This document shows, one piece after another, positions 23,366 to 34,976 of a stretch of DNA of 64,000 nucleotides (within the stretch, counting starts at the first letter, position 1; each line of letters begins with the position of its first letter). A model generated the notes under the pieces. The model was not told the origin of the DNA, made no database searches, and saw nothing but the letters and a program-made list of their open reading frames with translations. The translations under genes were made by a program, and so were the position numbers. This DNA comes from Drechslerella dactyloides (Eukaryota > Ascomycota > Orbiliomycetes > Orbiliales > Orbiliaceae): contig JAGTWJ010000019.1 of the NCBI GenBank assembly GCA_020064725.1, positions 1,240,001 to 1,304,000 on the forward strand, written 5' to 3'.

Positions 23366-24668
23366 GAGGATGGGGTTTGGTTGGTTGAACTTGCTGCAAT
23401 GTATGAAATGTAGATAACTTGATGATTCTGTTTACTGTTATGACTGGAAGGCTGCTGTATACCCTGTTTTACACCATGTTAGCATTGCTGTCTGTTGTTC
23501 CATCGCTTTTACCAAGATCACAGCAGAAAAGAATTAATCCAGTAATTTTTGGAAGCAGAGCGCGAAATCATTTTGTGAAAAGGCCAGACTAGGGACATTG
23601 ATTCCAGAACTCTGGTTCGCAATTCCATCGTCTAAACTAAAATCGAAAGATAACCTGCCCGATAGATATACCATGCCTAGCAATGCCATGCTATTCCCAT
23701 GCTCGACGCCACAACCAGCGCATGTGGGCACATGCCATAGATCGATTTGAGTTCAGATAAAGACCCTGTATTCCAAGAGGCGGGATTAACCCAGTCAAGC
23801 AGGCACCTAATGCATCTTTGTCATCGAGCAGGGACACGTTGTCTGTATGGACCCTGCAGGCCCAACTGCGCGGATCCAGAGAATTATGAATGTCAAAGTT
23901 TGGCCAATGAACTAAGATATATCGTCAGTCACCTCCGTGAAAAGGATGGCCGATTGGTCGCGGGCGAGTCAGCAAACTTCCTTGAGGAACGCCTGCATGG
24001 CTCGGCTGGCGTGAACGTAAGCAGCCTAGTTCGCCGTGTGACACTAAGATACTGGAGCTCGTGGGTGCCGGTGGCTTCTACTTGCATGCATTATCTATTT
24101 CGCAAGGTGGGGAAGTACCCTGAATACCAGCACATTAGGCTGCTGAAAACCTTCTCAAAAACACGCATTGCATTATCTTGTAACCGAATTGACGAACTAG
24201 CGTTTACTCCGTATAATCACTTCCGAAAATTCCAACGTGCAAGAGATAAGTGACGAAAAATATGATCAGATGACATTCGGACGAATTCAAGCAATGACTT
24301 TCAATAGCAGAAACGACACACCCAAAACGACACACCCAAATGATCCAACAGACTTATTTTTCAATTTTTCCGTAACCTGTTAACCAAAGAAAAATATTCG
24401 GCAGAACATTGTGCTAACAATTTTTTTCCCTTCAATTTCAATTTTCAAATCAATTCCACGCCGGCCTCTTTTATTTAAAAAAACCTTGCGATTTATTTTT
24501 TGTGCTAAATAGATCAAATCAGTTAGTCTAAGTACATTGGAGGATATCCGCACCCTCAACGTGACTAGGGGGCGATGATCCAGTACACTCTATCATCGAG
24601 ATGAATGAATGTACCAGATTCGTTATGCCGCAAGCCAAACAAAGGTTCTCCGCAAGCGTCATACTCGA
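23366..24668. other. Intergenic stretch inside the copper locus
   Basis: Between BIM1-like protein 2 and the metallothionein. An open frame at 23747-24253 (plus) reaches 168 residues but resembles no family and its start lies in ordinary intergenic sequence; I do not call it. The sequence becomes AT-rich near 24300-24530. Confidence 0.45.
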
Positions 24669-24887
24669 TTAACGTACCTTGGAGCAATTATCACAGGTGC
24701 AGCTATCCCCACAGGTGCAATCATCACCGCAGTACAAAACGATAGTCGTGTCGGCGACTGTTGGAGCAGCCAAATGAGTTAGTTACCATGCATATGTGGT
24801 GGTTGGGTATCGATATCAATTTGCGGGGGTGCTGCGAAGTTTCAGCCTGGCCAGGCGTGCACAGACACCGGACTAGCACTTACTCAT
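24669..24887 (-). CDS. Copper metallothionein, 30 residues, intron-split
   Basis: Exons 24884-24887 (only ATGA) and 24669-24757, intron 24758-24883 (126 bp, donor GTAAGT, branch-like AACTAAC, acceptor CAG). Splicing gives MIADTTIVLY followed by CGDDCTCGDSCTCDNC and SKVR. The spacing C-x-C-x3-C-x-C-x2-C in CTCGDSCTCDNC is the same as in the Neurospora crassa copper metallothionein, and there are six cysteines in 16 residues. This peptide would bind Cu(I) in a thiolate cluster in the cytosol and buffer copper. A second donor (GTACGT) directly after SK means the last two residues could instead come from a downstream exon. Its position between copper-capture and copper-import genes supports the call. 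Confidence 0.8.
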
Positions 24888-27318
24888 CTTGAAACAAGCT
24901 CACAAAATATAAATGGGATATAAGATGCGAAAAGTGATTGTAAAGACTTATTCGGTCAGACGGGAGTAACTTTTATCAGCTGTGCTGTATAAAAACGTTA
25001 TCGTGAGAATTCGGGGGTTAGAAGTTGGAAGGTGGAGAGAATCAGACCTCAGACCTACGACCGGGATCCTTAAATACCAGTCGACTCGGCACTCACGTCA
25101 CCCCCTCATCATACCACTGTGACTATGACCAGCTAGCCCGCTGCGGCGAATCGTAGCTCTGCTAAAGTCCGCGGAATCGATCCGCGGGAGGTCTGGTCCA
25201 ATCATCGCCGCCACTGGTGGCCAACGTGACGTGGGGATTTTCGAGCGAGCACAAGCGACGCTTCGCATTCTGACTAGTGCGTTCCCTTGATATCAACATT
25301 CCCATGGGCCGCTAATCGAGCGGAATCGAGTGCATATATTGAGTAAAACACCATGTTGATTGCATTGCATTGCATTGCATTAATTGCATGCATAGACGGG
25401 TATATAGCCGTCTACATACATAATCCTCTCATGGATATGCTAAACACTTATCGATATCGGCTCATGTATAGAATTTCCAGAGGCTGCTGCTTTTCTGGTA
25501 CCAATTAACTGGTACGACGGCGCCGGAAGCAACTGGCCGTTTTGGGTATCGCGACATCTCATAGGTCACAAGGTTAGTATTAGTTCAGTCTGTTGTGTAT
25601 CGATCAACGATATTCATTTCAAGGCAGTAGGTTCGTAAGTATGACCAGCGCACGTAGATTCGGACGGGGGATCGATCGTGTCGAGGCGAAAGCCTTGAAT
25701 CTGACCGAGAAGATCCACGACTCGATAAGTCATTGATCAACTCACCCCAAAGCTCAGGGCCACAATTCGCCTGATTTAAATCACGATCAGGGCTTCACGA
25801 ATTCTCGAAGCTCTGTACTCTGGTTGACATTATGACATAGTGGATAGCCGAAGCCGAATGGGTCCATTCTGATGAACGTATACATAACGTAATGACGCTC
25901 GCAAACCAAAAATGGATTGCCGAGACTGGACGGCGCGGCATGCTTTCATCGAATCGCGAGCTCGCTCGAACAGCTGACAACACGACTTCCACCAGCGCAC
26001 CATAGCATCCTCTTCTGCCACCGTAAGCAGTAAGTTTCCTCCTCGGGAAGGCACACAGGACATGCATGGAATAGGTAGAAACCGCCCAGCCGCCCAGCCG
26101 AGCACGTTTGAGCACTATACAGTATCCACTCACCGTTTCGAAGTGGTCTGTATCACGTATTGTAAAATATCGCCAGTATCACGAATCTTCGGATAGCGTG
26201 GGCGGGCTGTGAGCGCGAGTGACTACCATGTTTATGCACAAAGCTCACAGCAAAGTACAGTGTGAACCTAAATCCCGTTGCGACAAACAAACAATCAACC
26301 ACACCGAATCATTCCGGACCGAGCCTGAAGGGAGGTTTGCGAAGGAGACATCCAACCGAGCTCTCGCCGACTATCCCGACTAGCACATTCGCCATAAGCA
26401 AATCAACCACGGCACAACAGCTGCACAAGTGGAGCGTTCAAATCGGAAAACTGAAAATGCGCTCAATTCCTCTCAGTGGCGCATGTGCTTCATGCGCTCG
26501 GTCTCGTCCGCTTGCAAACTGGTGCTCCTGTGTGGCCTGTGTAACACACCGAAATGCATTGTCCTGCCTGCCTTTTTCCGGTTTTTCGCGAGTAGTATTG
26601 TGATTCGAGGACACCGGCACCACGAAAATCAGTACATTGTAATTGAGTATACATGCTTGTGGGTTTATTGAGGCCACTGTTTGAAAGCGCTGTGAGAAAT
26701 TGTGGATGTCAATACTTATGTAGTAGAAGACATGTAGCCGGTGCGCTTTGCTGGGTAATGGTGAACGCGTGAACGGTACTGTCTGCGATCAATGATTCCA
26801 TCGATCGATCAGTTGATTGATCATGATTGCACCGGGGCCTCGTGGAGTGATATGATTGATTTCCTCTTGCGGCGTATTTACTTCCTATGTACTGTACAAG
26901 TAACGTAAAATAAAAAATTTTGAGACAGATATCTAATTCTTAGTCCACGGAAACATGCATGCACACACACCTCAACTTGCGCACGTTGCATGCACATGTA
27001 CAGACAGCCTGGGCGGGGTAATACTCGTGCGTCCTGTATATAACCCTTCCGGCCGCCCGTATCGACTCGTCGTCCGAGACTTAGATCACTCGGCAGGCGG
27101 CTTGGTCAGTCTTGTCTTCCCATCGGATTAATTATACATATACCCAGTCCCTCGCGGTTGACTCGGTCAAATTGTTTTGGCATCACTCTACTTCCCAATA
27201 TATATACCTCTCAGCCAACGCTGTCCATCGTCATTTTATCTGACCGCAGCACTTCTTCCCTGTGTTTGTGGTATCAACAAAGTATCCGAGTAGGTATATA
27301 CTCAACCTCGAAGTCAAT
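24888..27318. other. Intergenic stretch between metallothionein and Ctr
   Basis: 2.4 kb without a recognisable gene. It contains a perfect (TGCAT)4 microsatellite at 25361-25380. A TATATAA at 27037-27043 and another AT-rich TATA-like run near 27198-27206 lie upstream of the Ctr start. Confidence 0.5.
25361..25380. repeat. (TGCAT)4 microsatellite
   Basis: Four perfect tandem copies of TGCAT, followed by TAATTGCATGCATAG. Confidence 0.85.
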
Positions 27319-28631
27319 ATGAATATGGACATGGGCCTCAGTACCACCGGCACGCAGATGAACATGGACGGAATGGCCAGTACTACCACCATGGCCCTGG
27401 ATGCGATGGCGACATCGACGATGACTGGGATGGCGGCACCCGCAAAGACGAGCATGAGCATGAGTGGCATGATGGGCGGATGCAAGATATCGGTAAGATA
27501 TATTCGACGCCTTAGGCTTTGTTCCACGGTCCTTCCTTGCTTTCCAGTGAATGAAACTTAGGACTGTGTGGGGTGGATTTTATAGTGATATGAGGGCCAG
27601 CTAGCTGACAGTGGTTGTAGATGCTGTGGAACTGGTACACTGTGGACGCCTGCTTTATCGCCCGTTCGTGGCGGGTTTCCAGCGAGGGCATCTTTGCGCT
27701 CAGTTGCATCGGCGTAAGCCCTACCCCAAGTCCATCCCTACCTGTAGCGATCCAAAGAAAATGCTCTCGACGATATGGTTGATCTAATTGTACCACCCGG
27801 AACATGGCATTCACAGGTTGTCCTCCTCGTCATCGCCCTCGAGCTCGTCCGCCGTATGCAACGCGAATACGACCGCCACATCATCCGTCACGCGCACCTG
27901 CACAGCAGCCAAGTTGCAATTGTAGCCGATGCGGAAGCCGCGGCAAGCAACCAAAAGCTCGCGGACGACGGCTCAGTCAACAGTCCCGTCAAGGTTGCCA
28001 TAGGAGCATTCAACACCGCGCCGTCAAGACTTGCGAGGTTTCTGCGGCCGTTTAGTTTCCGGCCGTCGCTCGTGCAGCAGATTGTGCGGGGGTTGCTTTA
28101 TATGGTGCAGTTTGCTGGAGCGTATGTCATAAACTTTCCGATCTCCCATACACATGGCACATTCCCGCTAGTTTGATTGGTCCGTGTGCTGAAATTCGAG
28201 CGGTGAATAGGTATTTTGTGATGTTGCTGGCTATGTACTACAATGGTAAGCTTTCCGGAACCCCGTAGCACCTGCGGCATATCGAATGTTCTCAGTTGTT
28301 GCTCTGCCCACCGCCTGCATAGGATGTTACACTGCGGCCGGCCTATCGCTATTTGCCTTTGTCGTTAGCTTTCATCAGCTAATTACTGACGATTTGTTCA
28401 TGCGTGCAGGCTATATTATCATCTGTATCCTTATTGGCGCGTTCCTCGGTTTTACGTTGTTCGGATACGATAACCTTGCCCCGGGGTGAGTCTGATTCTG
28501 GTTTCTAGCATGATTATGAGACTCGCCAGTCCAGAAATTGGCTGGCGTTGTAGAGTGCAATTAATTACATGTATACTGACGGTGCGATTTGTAGTGGATC
28601 TCACCAAGAAACCGGGACGTCTTGTTGCTGA
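27319..28631 (+). CDS. Ctr-family copper transporter
   Basis: Six exons: 27319-27492, 27621-27713, 27817-28121, 28211-28245, 28410-28485 and 28595-28631. Together they code 239 residues in frame. The N-terminus is Met-rich (MNMDMG, MNMDGM, SMSMSGMMGG), typical of extracellular copper-capturing Mets motifs, and leads into GGCKISMLWNWYT. Three membrane helices follow. The second carries the M-x3-M selectivity motif (MLLAM, Met195/Met199) and the third the GxxxG packing motif (GAFLG, 212-216). The protein ends in Cys-Cys, as many Ctr proteins end in a Cys pair that hands copper to chaperones. Ctr proteins form trimeric Cu(I) channels in the plasma or vacuolar membrane. The gene lies 2.4 kb from the metallothionein and 4-6 kb from two BIM1-like genes, and is probably co-regulated with them. 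Confidence 0.93.
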
Positions 28632-29336
28632 ACCGTTGGTAGTTTGGACAAGGACAGTGAAGCTGGAGTTCAGGACTAGCTGATATTAATTTGATCACAT
28701 ATATCCCGTTTAATGTGTCAGTAGAAACTCTGTAATCTGCCTGATTGTATAGGCGCATGTCATATTAACTGCATCGTGGGATCTTTTACCCTATTTCTGG
28801 GGACATGTATACCAAAGCTGTTGGCTGTCGACGTATCACATTTTACATGGGAGCTCCTATTGTGAAATTGCAGCTTGATGAACTGATTTGGCAGCGTTCG
28901 CAAACATGACATACTCATACCGGCCTGATCACTGGGCAGGTAGCCGTTGTTGGGATCTGACATTATTTGAGTTAACTGCGGGAGCAAATTGCTCCAGCTT
29001 TTATAAGACCGCAGAATTATCTAATCTGATATTCTCGATGCCCTAATGCTGTCTTTAAGAGTAAAAGTGAAATTCGATTCGGCCTGCGGTGTGGAGAGCT
29101 GCTCCGTAGTTTCATCAGGGAAGTCCGATGAGCTCGCATATTAGCCAGAATACGGAATATATAATAAGGTTCGCAACCTAGCTGGATAACTTTCGAAGGC
29201 TGCCCAACATTACAATTCCGAGTTGTCAAGCGTTGCATTTTTTGGCGGGTTAAGCTGCGGCGCGCGATAAGCTGGGAGCTTCCCACCACCAACCAAACAC
29301 GGCCGTCAATATCACGACTTCGACATCCGCGACGCC
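28632..29336. other. Intergenic stretch
   Basis: Between the Ctr gene and dynactin p62. A minus-strand ATG near 28962 opens a short Asn/Pro/Ser-rich peptide followed by a GTATGA donor; no continuation could be supported. Confidence 0.45.
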
Positions 29337-31491
29337 ATGTCCTCACCGTTCCCGTACATCCACATATCATGTCCCTGCAACGAGGAGCGGCCACAGTTGA
29401 TGGCTGTCGACAGCGCGCGCCCCATATCGCCAACTAAATCCCCCACGAAGCGCGACCCCTCCGTCGGCCTGCCAGACCCGCAAACACCGGTCCAGCGACG
29501 CGGCCTGCAGCCTGCAGTCTCCTTTGGTACCACGGCCTCCTCGAACGGCGAAGACGACGAAAACCTCGAAGAAGACGACGAGGAGAATAATTTTGACCCG
29601 CGCGACCCGCGCGCAGCTTTCTCGCTATTTCCGATTGAGAATCTGCTGTACTGCGAGGACTGTCACCAGATCCGGTGTCCGAGATGCGTCCAAGACGAGA
29701 TCGTGTGCTGGTATTGCCCCAGCTGTCTGTTCGAGGTGCCCAGCTCTACTGTCAAGAGTGACGGAAACCGGTATTGTCTTTTTCCTAGCTGTTCATCACG
29801 CCACTTCGCCTAGTTTAGATACAATTGTCTGATGCTGCTGTGTAGGGTTATGCTAATATACCTGTAGATGCACGCGCAACTGCTACCTCTGCCCGATATG
29901 CACCGCTCTTCTCGTCGTCGTGCCCGCAAGCCATTCCAATTCCGGCACTGCCAACGATACTCCCATTGGCCCCTTCAACCTCTTCTGCAGTCATTGCCAC
30001 TGGACCACATCCGACCTGCAGCCGCCGATCCAGTTGGAAAAGCCGACGTCCATCTCCGCACAGCTCGCAAAGCTGTCTGCCCCGCCGCAGGACGCTGAGT
30101 TCACACGGCTGAAGCAGCACTATGCGCAGCAGCTGGGGAACGCGCAGGAGGACTTTGCGAACAGCCCGGCTGCACTGACGAGGCTGATGGGCCTGTACGC
30201 TGGGTTGGGGACTGGCGGCGCGGGGCGGAAGGGACGAGGTGTTAAGAAGCTTGAGATGAAAGAGGTTGATCGCCCGAGAGAGATAGCAGAGGAACGGGAG
30301 CTGGATGTCGTCGAACGGCTGGCGAAGCTAGGCCTGGATGCGAGTGAGAGGACCTCTTATGATACATCTGGTATAGCATGGAAGCTGACCCGACGGCCAC
30401 CAGCGACGAATACAAAGCAGCGGATAGCGCAGCCTCACGAACCACGGTTCCTACAGTATGTTACTACTCCGCCTCCTCTGTGCTTAACAAGTGTGTATAT
30501 TAAGATCAACGGTCACCGCGTATAGGGAACTCAAGCCTGTCGCCGTCCTCCTACGAACCAAGCGCTCCAAGCGCTGTCGCGCGTGCCGCCACATCCTCGT
30601 CAAGCCGGAATCGAAAGTTCAAACTACACGGTTTAGGATCCGTCTGGTAGCCCTGTACGTCCCTCGTACCTCCTCCCACCAAGCTACCCCTCTAGTTGAC
30701 TAACCACTCAATTCTATTCGCACAGGAACTACATCCCGAGCCTGGGCATCAAGCGCCTCGACCCCAGTATTACCCTCATCTCCCTCATCCCGCACAAGAC
30801 CCACCGCTTCCTCCTCACCGTCACCAACCCGCTCTTCGACCCCATCTCCGTTTCCCTCCTCACTCCGCGCTTCACACCCGGCACCGAATACCCGTCGCGT
30901 GTCACCATCCTCTGTCCCGAATTTGAAGTCGGTGCCAACACCGACGTCTGGGATGACGCCCTGATGAGCACCAAGCCCGCCATCCCCGCCATGACCACCG
31001 GCGGTGCCGGCACCCCGCGCGCCGGCGACGGCCGTCTGGAGACCGTATACGAGCAGAAGCGCAACTACACCAGCGTCGTCATCGAGGTCGTCCCGCCCGA
31101 GATCCCGGATAGTCGGGAAACCCGTATCCGCGACGACCGACTGCTCGAGATCCCCATATTCGTGCGCGTCGAGTTCGAGGCCGAGGTCGACCGGGACGAC
31201 GACGACGCCTCCGGCGCGCTGAGTAAGCCTTCGTCGCTCAATATCTCGTCTTCAGCCGGCGCTGGCGGTGCCGCGTCCTCTGCGTCGTCCGCGGCTGGGA
31301 ATCCGCTGGCGAGAGAGCGCGTGGAGTACAGCTATTGGTGCGTCGTGGGCATCGGACGGGTGGGCGAGCCGGTTGAGGGTGTGGTGGCGAGTGAGCCGAA
31401 TACACCGGTGCGCACGCCTGTCGGTACGCCGGTAAAGGCCCCGCGTACGCCAGGTGTCGCGAAGACGCCGCTGCGATCCGTGCGGTCGTAA
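29337..31491 (+). CDS. Dynactin p62 (subunit 4) family protein
   Basis: Four exons: 29337-29770, 29868-30455, 30526-30654 and 30726-31491, coding 638 residues. An N-terminal Cys cluster (C106, C109, C114, C117, C124, C127, C130, then CTRNC and CPIC at about 146-156) is the zinc-binding, RING-like region of p62. The central KRSKRCRACRHILVKPE and the beta-rich C-terminal half (YIPSLGIKRLDPS, FLLTVTNPLFDPISV, RVTILCPEFEVGA) match the p62 family. p62 belongs to the pointed-end complex of dynactin, which activates cytoplasmic dynein in nuclear and endosome transport along hyphae. The C-terminus ends with repeated TP-rich sequence (TPVRTPVGTPVKAPRTP), probably disordered and possibly phosphorylated. 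Confidence 0.9.
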
Positions 31492-33174
31492 GTGTGTCGG
31501 GCGAGCGTGTCTACGGCCAGCACATACATAAAGACATACTTTTGAAATTTTTGGACGGACGAGCAAGAAGGACATTTGGGGTCCAACGTCGGTTGTATTG
31601 TTGAAAGAACTTTGATTACCGGAAGAGGCAGGGTTGTAGATGCTGATGAAGTGCTTGTTGTTTTTGGATGACTAGAGCAAGCGTGTGGTGTTCTGTTACA
31701 TTATGCCATGTTACGAGAGTTACATTTACATTTAATTTCGTAGTTATCGTTCTGGCGCCTCGGCCTGCAGCAGGTAGATAGAAAGGTGCTTTGAAACGAA
31801 AACGGCGGGAAATAGAGATAAGAGAAAAATGGTGGATATCGATATCAGTCGACCAGTGTATTGTATGGACAGAATAAATATATAAAGAAAACTGACCAAT
31901 ATAACAAAAAGTAAACGAGAGGAAGAATATCAGAAATAAAAAATGAACTCTTCAACAGCGCTCAGAGGAGGTATCTAGAAAGAACAGTGCAGCGAAGGCT
32001 TCTAAATAACACACATGCACATGCAGTTTGCTTGCTTCAATGTTCGATACATAAGGCGCGAGATATAGGTAGCTAGGCTGCCGAGAGTTGGAAGGAGAGT
32101 TCAACGTCGTCTGCAAGTTAACAGCGAAGCTAGCTAAGAACACAGCGAGGAGGAAAAAGTTAAGAAAAGAACAAGCTTGACACAAACGAAAATGAAAAAA
32201 AAGTAACATGCAAGGTAGCAGTTAGCGGCAGGGGATATAATATAGTACTCGAGAGAAAACAGATAGAATAGCTAGCTATAGAAACTGTGAATGTGATCTG
32301 GATCAGTGTAGCTCTAAAGGGGGATGTTTTGTTCAGAGAAAAGTAACAGTAATGAAAGAACAGAGATACAAAAATAAGGCCGTTATACGGGAATTTACCA
32401 GCTTCGAACTTTAGGCAACGAGGGAAATTGCAAGGGTAGTTGGAAGGGACCTGGGCGTCATGATATGATATGGATGGAATGCTTGGACTGTACAGTGAGC
32501 AAATTCGGAAATGGTGCTAAGCAAGGAAAGAAAATGTCGTAGTGTCCGAGGCCGGTTCGGTTCGAGTCGAGTCGAGTCGGATCGGATGGTTGGGGCTGCC
32601 GCTATCGAAGTCTGTGCGTGGACTAGGTGCAGCGCCTGGAGTTAAAAATACACAAAGGAGATCTGGCTGCCATTCAAGTGTCAATTTACAATGTAGAAAG
32701 AAAATTTAAGGAAAAAGAAGGCTCGAAGAGGCAGTGAGAGAAGCTTCGAAGAACATCTGTCTGTCTGCAGATTCCGATCAGATGCCGCAATCGAGAAGGA
32801 ACTGAAAGTTGGGTTGGTTCGGGTGTCTGCGTCTAAGATGGCCGTTAAGAAGCGTCGAATTAAAAGAAAAATTGGCAGCAAAAGGATATATGTAGAACAA
32901 GGAAAGAACAGGTGTCCAACTGTAAGGACCCTCCCTGGATATAAGGACGTCATCAACTCAACCGAAAAGGTATATGTTCGAAAGTTGAGAAAGAAAAGAG
33001 TAAAAGAAAGGGAGTTGTATACGAAAAAGAAAGAAAAAGAGAGGTTCAAACGCCGAGATTCGCCTAACGCTGTGCTTTTTGGGTTGCTCGAAAAGACCGA
33101 AATATCGCTGAAAGATCGAAAAGACAAGCTCGTGGGTGACTGGTTGGTAGGACGTCGTACGTGTCGCACGTAGT
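31492..33174. other. Convergent intergenic stretch
   Basis: Between the 3' ends of dynactin p62 and the TeaR-like gene. Purine-rich (AAGAAA) sequence predominates, with a short (GTCGA)n-like repeat at about 32561-32580. The Lys-rich frame at 32814-33173 is a product of this composition and not a gene. Confidence 0.5.
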
Positions 33175-34976
33175 TCACATGATCGTGCAACCGCAACATC
33201 CCTTGTCTTTCTTGCCTTTCCCTGGGACCTCTTCTGGGTCTTTGACTCGAATCGGCTCCTTTGCAGGTGGCTTTGGAGGTACTTCTTGCGGCTGGGATGG
33301 TTTCGATGGGGGTTCCTGCAAGAGACGTATGTTAGCTGCTGGAATGGATTACAGAAAATTTCTGATTGACGACTTACCACCATGGGAGGCGGATCCCTCT
33401 CCCTCTTCTTCTCCTTCGACGAAGGCCACAAAGAGGCATGGTTTTCTCCAAAGTGGATGGCCTCCTTGGGTGCGCCATCCTTATCGTGAATCTTGAGGGG
33501 CCGTAATTCTCGATCGTAGACAGAGGCGCTGGCTCCTTCCCTCTCCCATTGCTCCTGCTGCAGTCGCTTAGCGACAGTCGGAATGATCTGTTGGTCCTGC
33601 GGCAACTTCGGATCCGGCGCATAAGTTCCTAACGCCCATGGTGGTGGGCCCTCAGGAGTGTTATGCTTGGCGGCACCTCCTGCAGAATTACCACCGGAAC
33701 CACGATTTCCCGCGGCGGAGGTTGTGCGAGGCTTCCCTCCCTTGCCTGTGGATGTCCGTTGTGAGCTTGACGGCCGTCGCGGGGAACTCTTAGATCCATT
33801 GCGGATCGACGTCCTCGATGGAGGGGTTCCGGAATGCGCAGAAGTTGGAATGGGTCTTTCTGGTGGGGTAACCGGGGGCGGCTCCGATTCCAGGGTTTGT
33901 GATCTCGCTCTGGTAGCAGGATACGAGATGCTCTGCACATCATCTTCGTCAGGAGAACCCGACCTGGCACGTTTTAGAGGGCAGTTTCGTTCCAGGAATT
34001 CCAACGGGATCGGCGCCGGCGAAAACACGTTTACTGGAATCTTCGACGGAGATATCGACTTGCTACGTGCAGCTGCCATTTTCTGCGCGACTTGCTCAGC
34101 CTCACGTTCTTCGGGTAGCCGTAGGTCAAAGTCGTTGTTTTCGAAGATCTCGTTCGAGTTTTCTTCACTAGTTTCAGCGCATGAATCCCAGGTGGAAGCC
34201 CGAGGTTTTGACATACGGTCTAATGAGAGCTTACGCTGCGCTGTCTTTATCCACGCGTCACTTGCGTTATTCGGAACTGGCACAGGAACTGCTGATGACT
34301 TCTTGTACTCGTGCGACTCTATCCTCATCAACTTATCACGATGAATCCAACTGGAGGCTTCTCGGTTGTCAATGTCGCCGGAGAGATCATACATAGCAGT
34401 TGTCGAACTGTTGATGTTGGGCAGTATTTCGGTAACGCCGCTTATCGTTGATAATCGGTTTACCGCGTAGAGGTCGATAACAGAGTCCCGGCCTTCATTG
34501 GATCCTGGCTTTGCTAAGGCAGATGCGCGGGGTGCTGCTAACAGTTCGTCTTTCGAAGGCTCTGTCGGAGCGAATGTTGTTACTACGTTCCTGGGAGTGT
34601 CTTTCGAATAGTCCGAAGTCGATCGAATGTACGAGCCTGATGTTTTTCTGCTTTCTGATGTCGCTCGCGCTTTCGTTAGAGAGCTTGTTCTCGATCGACT
34701 CGCTCCAGAAGCGTTTCGGCCGTTGGTGTAACTGTAGTACGTAGTCCCGTCGTCATCCTAAATTTAGTCGAAAGAAAAAGGCAAACGGCCGATTAGCATA
34801 TAAATAAATTAAAAGAATAGAATGGAAAAAAATAAAGGATGGGTCTAAAATATATTAGACGAAAAAAAACTCACAGGTGTGTCGATCGGAACCGAGTAAT
34901 CCCAATCTCGATGGCCGTGGGATGAAGATGGAGGTGTGATGCTCGCCACTCCTCGGGACGCAGTGATGCTGGTCAT
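33175..34976 (-). CDS. teaR: TeaR-like prenylated cell-end polarity protein
   Basis: Three exons: 34875-34976, 33378-34757 and 33175-33315, coding 540 residues; both introns are phase 0. The protein is mostly disordered and Ser/Pro/Arg-rich. Recognisable blocks are an N-terminal WDYSVPI...DDGTTYYSYTNGR, a central EEREAEQVAQKM, and a conserved C-terminal part (RLQQEQWEREG, SVYDRELRPLKI, HFGENHASLWPSS). It ends GCCGCTIM, a CaaX box with Met at the last position (farnesylation) and neighbouring cysteines that could be palmitoylated. This architecture fits Aspergillus TeaR, the plasma-membrane anchor for the Kelch protein TeaA that marks hyphal tips, related to S. pombe Mod5. The family assignment is from memory of blocks, not from a search. 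Confidence 0.72.

Noticed and set aside
23747..24253. 168-residue plus-strand open frame between BIM1-like protein 2 and the metallothionein.
   Set aside because: No recognisable motif, poor start context, and composition like surrounding intergenic DNA.
28760..28987. Minus-strand small frame beginning with an Asn/Pro/Ser-rich peptide and followed by a GTATGA donor.
   Set aside because: Any splice I could draw ends in a stop within a few residues, giving an unsupported peptide of about 18 residues.
32814..33173. Lys/Arg-rich 119-residue frame resembling a basic nuclear protein.
   Set aside because: Arises from AAGAAA-rich 3' flank of the TeaR-like gene; no conserved motif.
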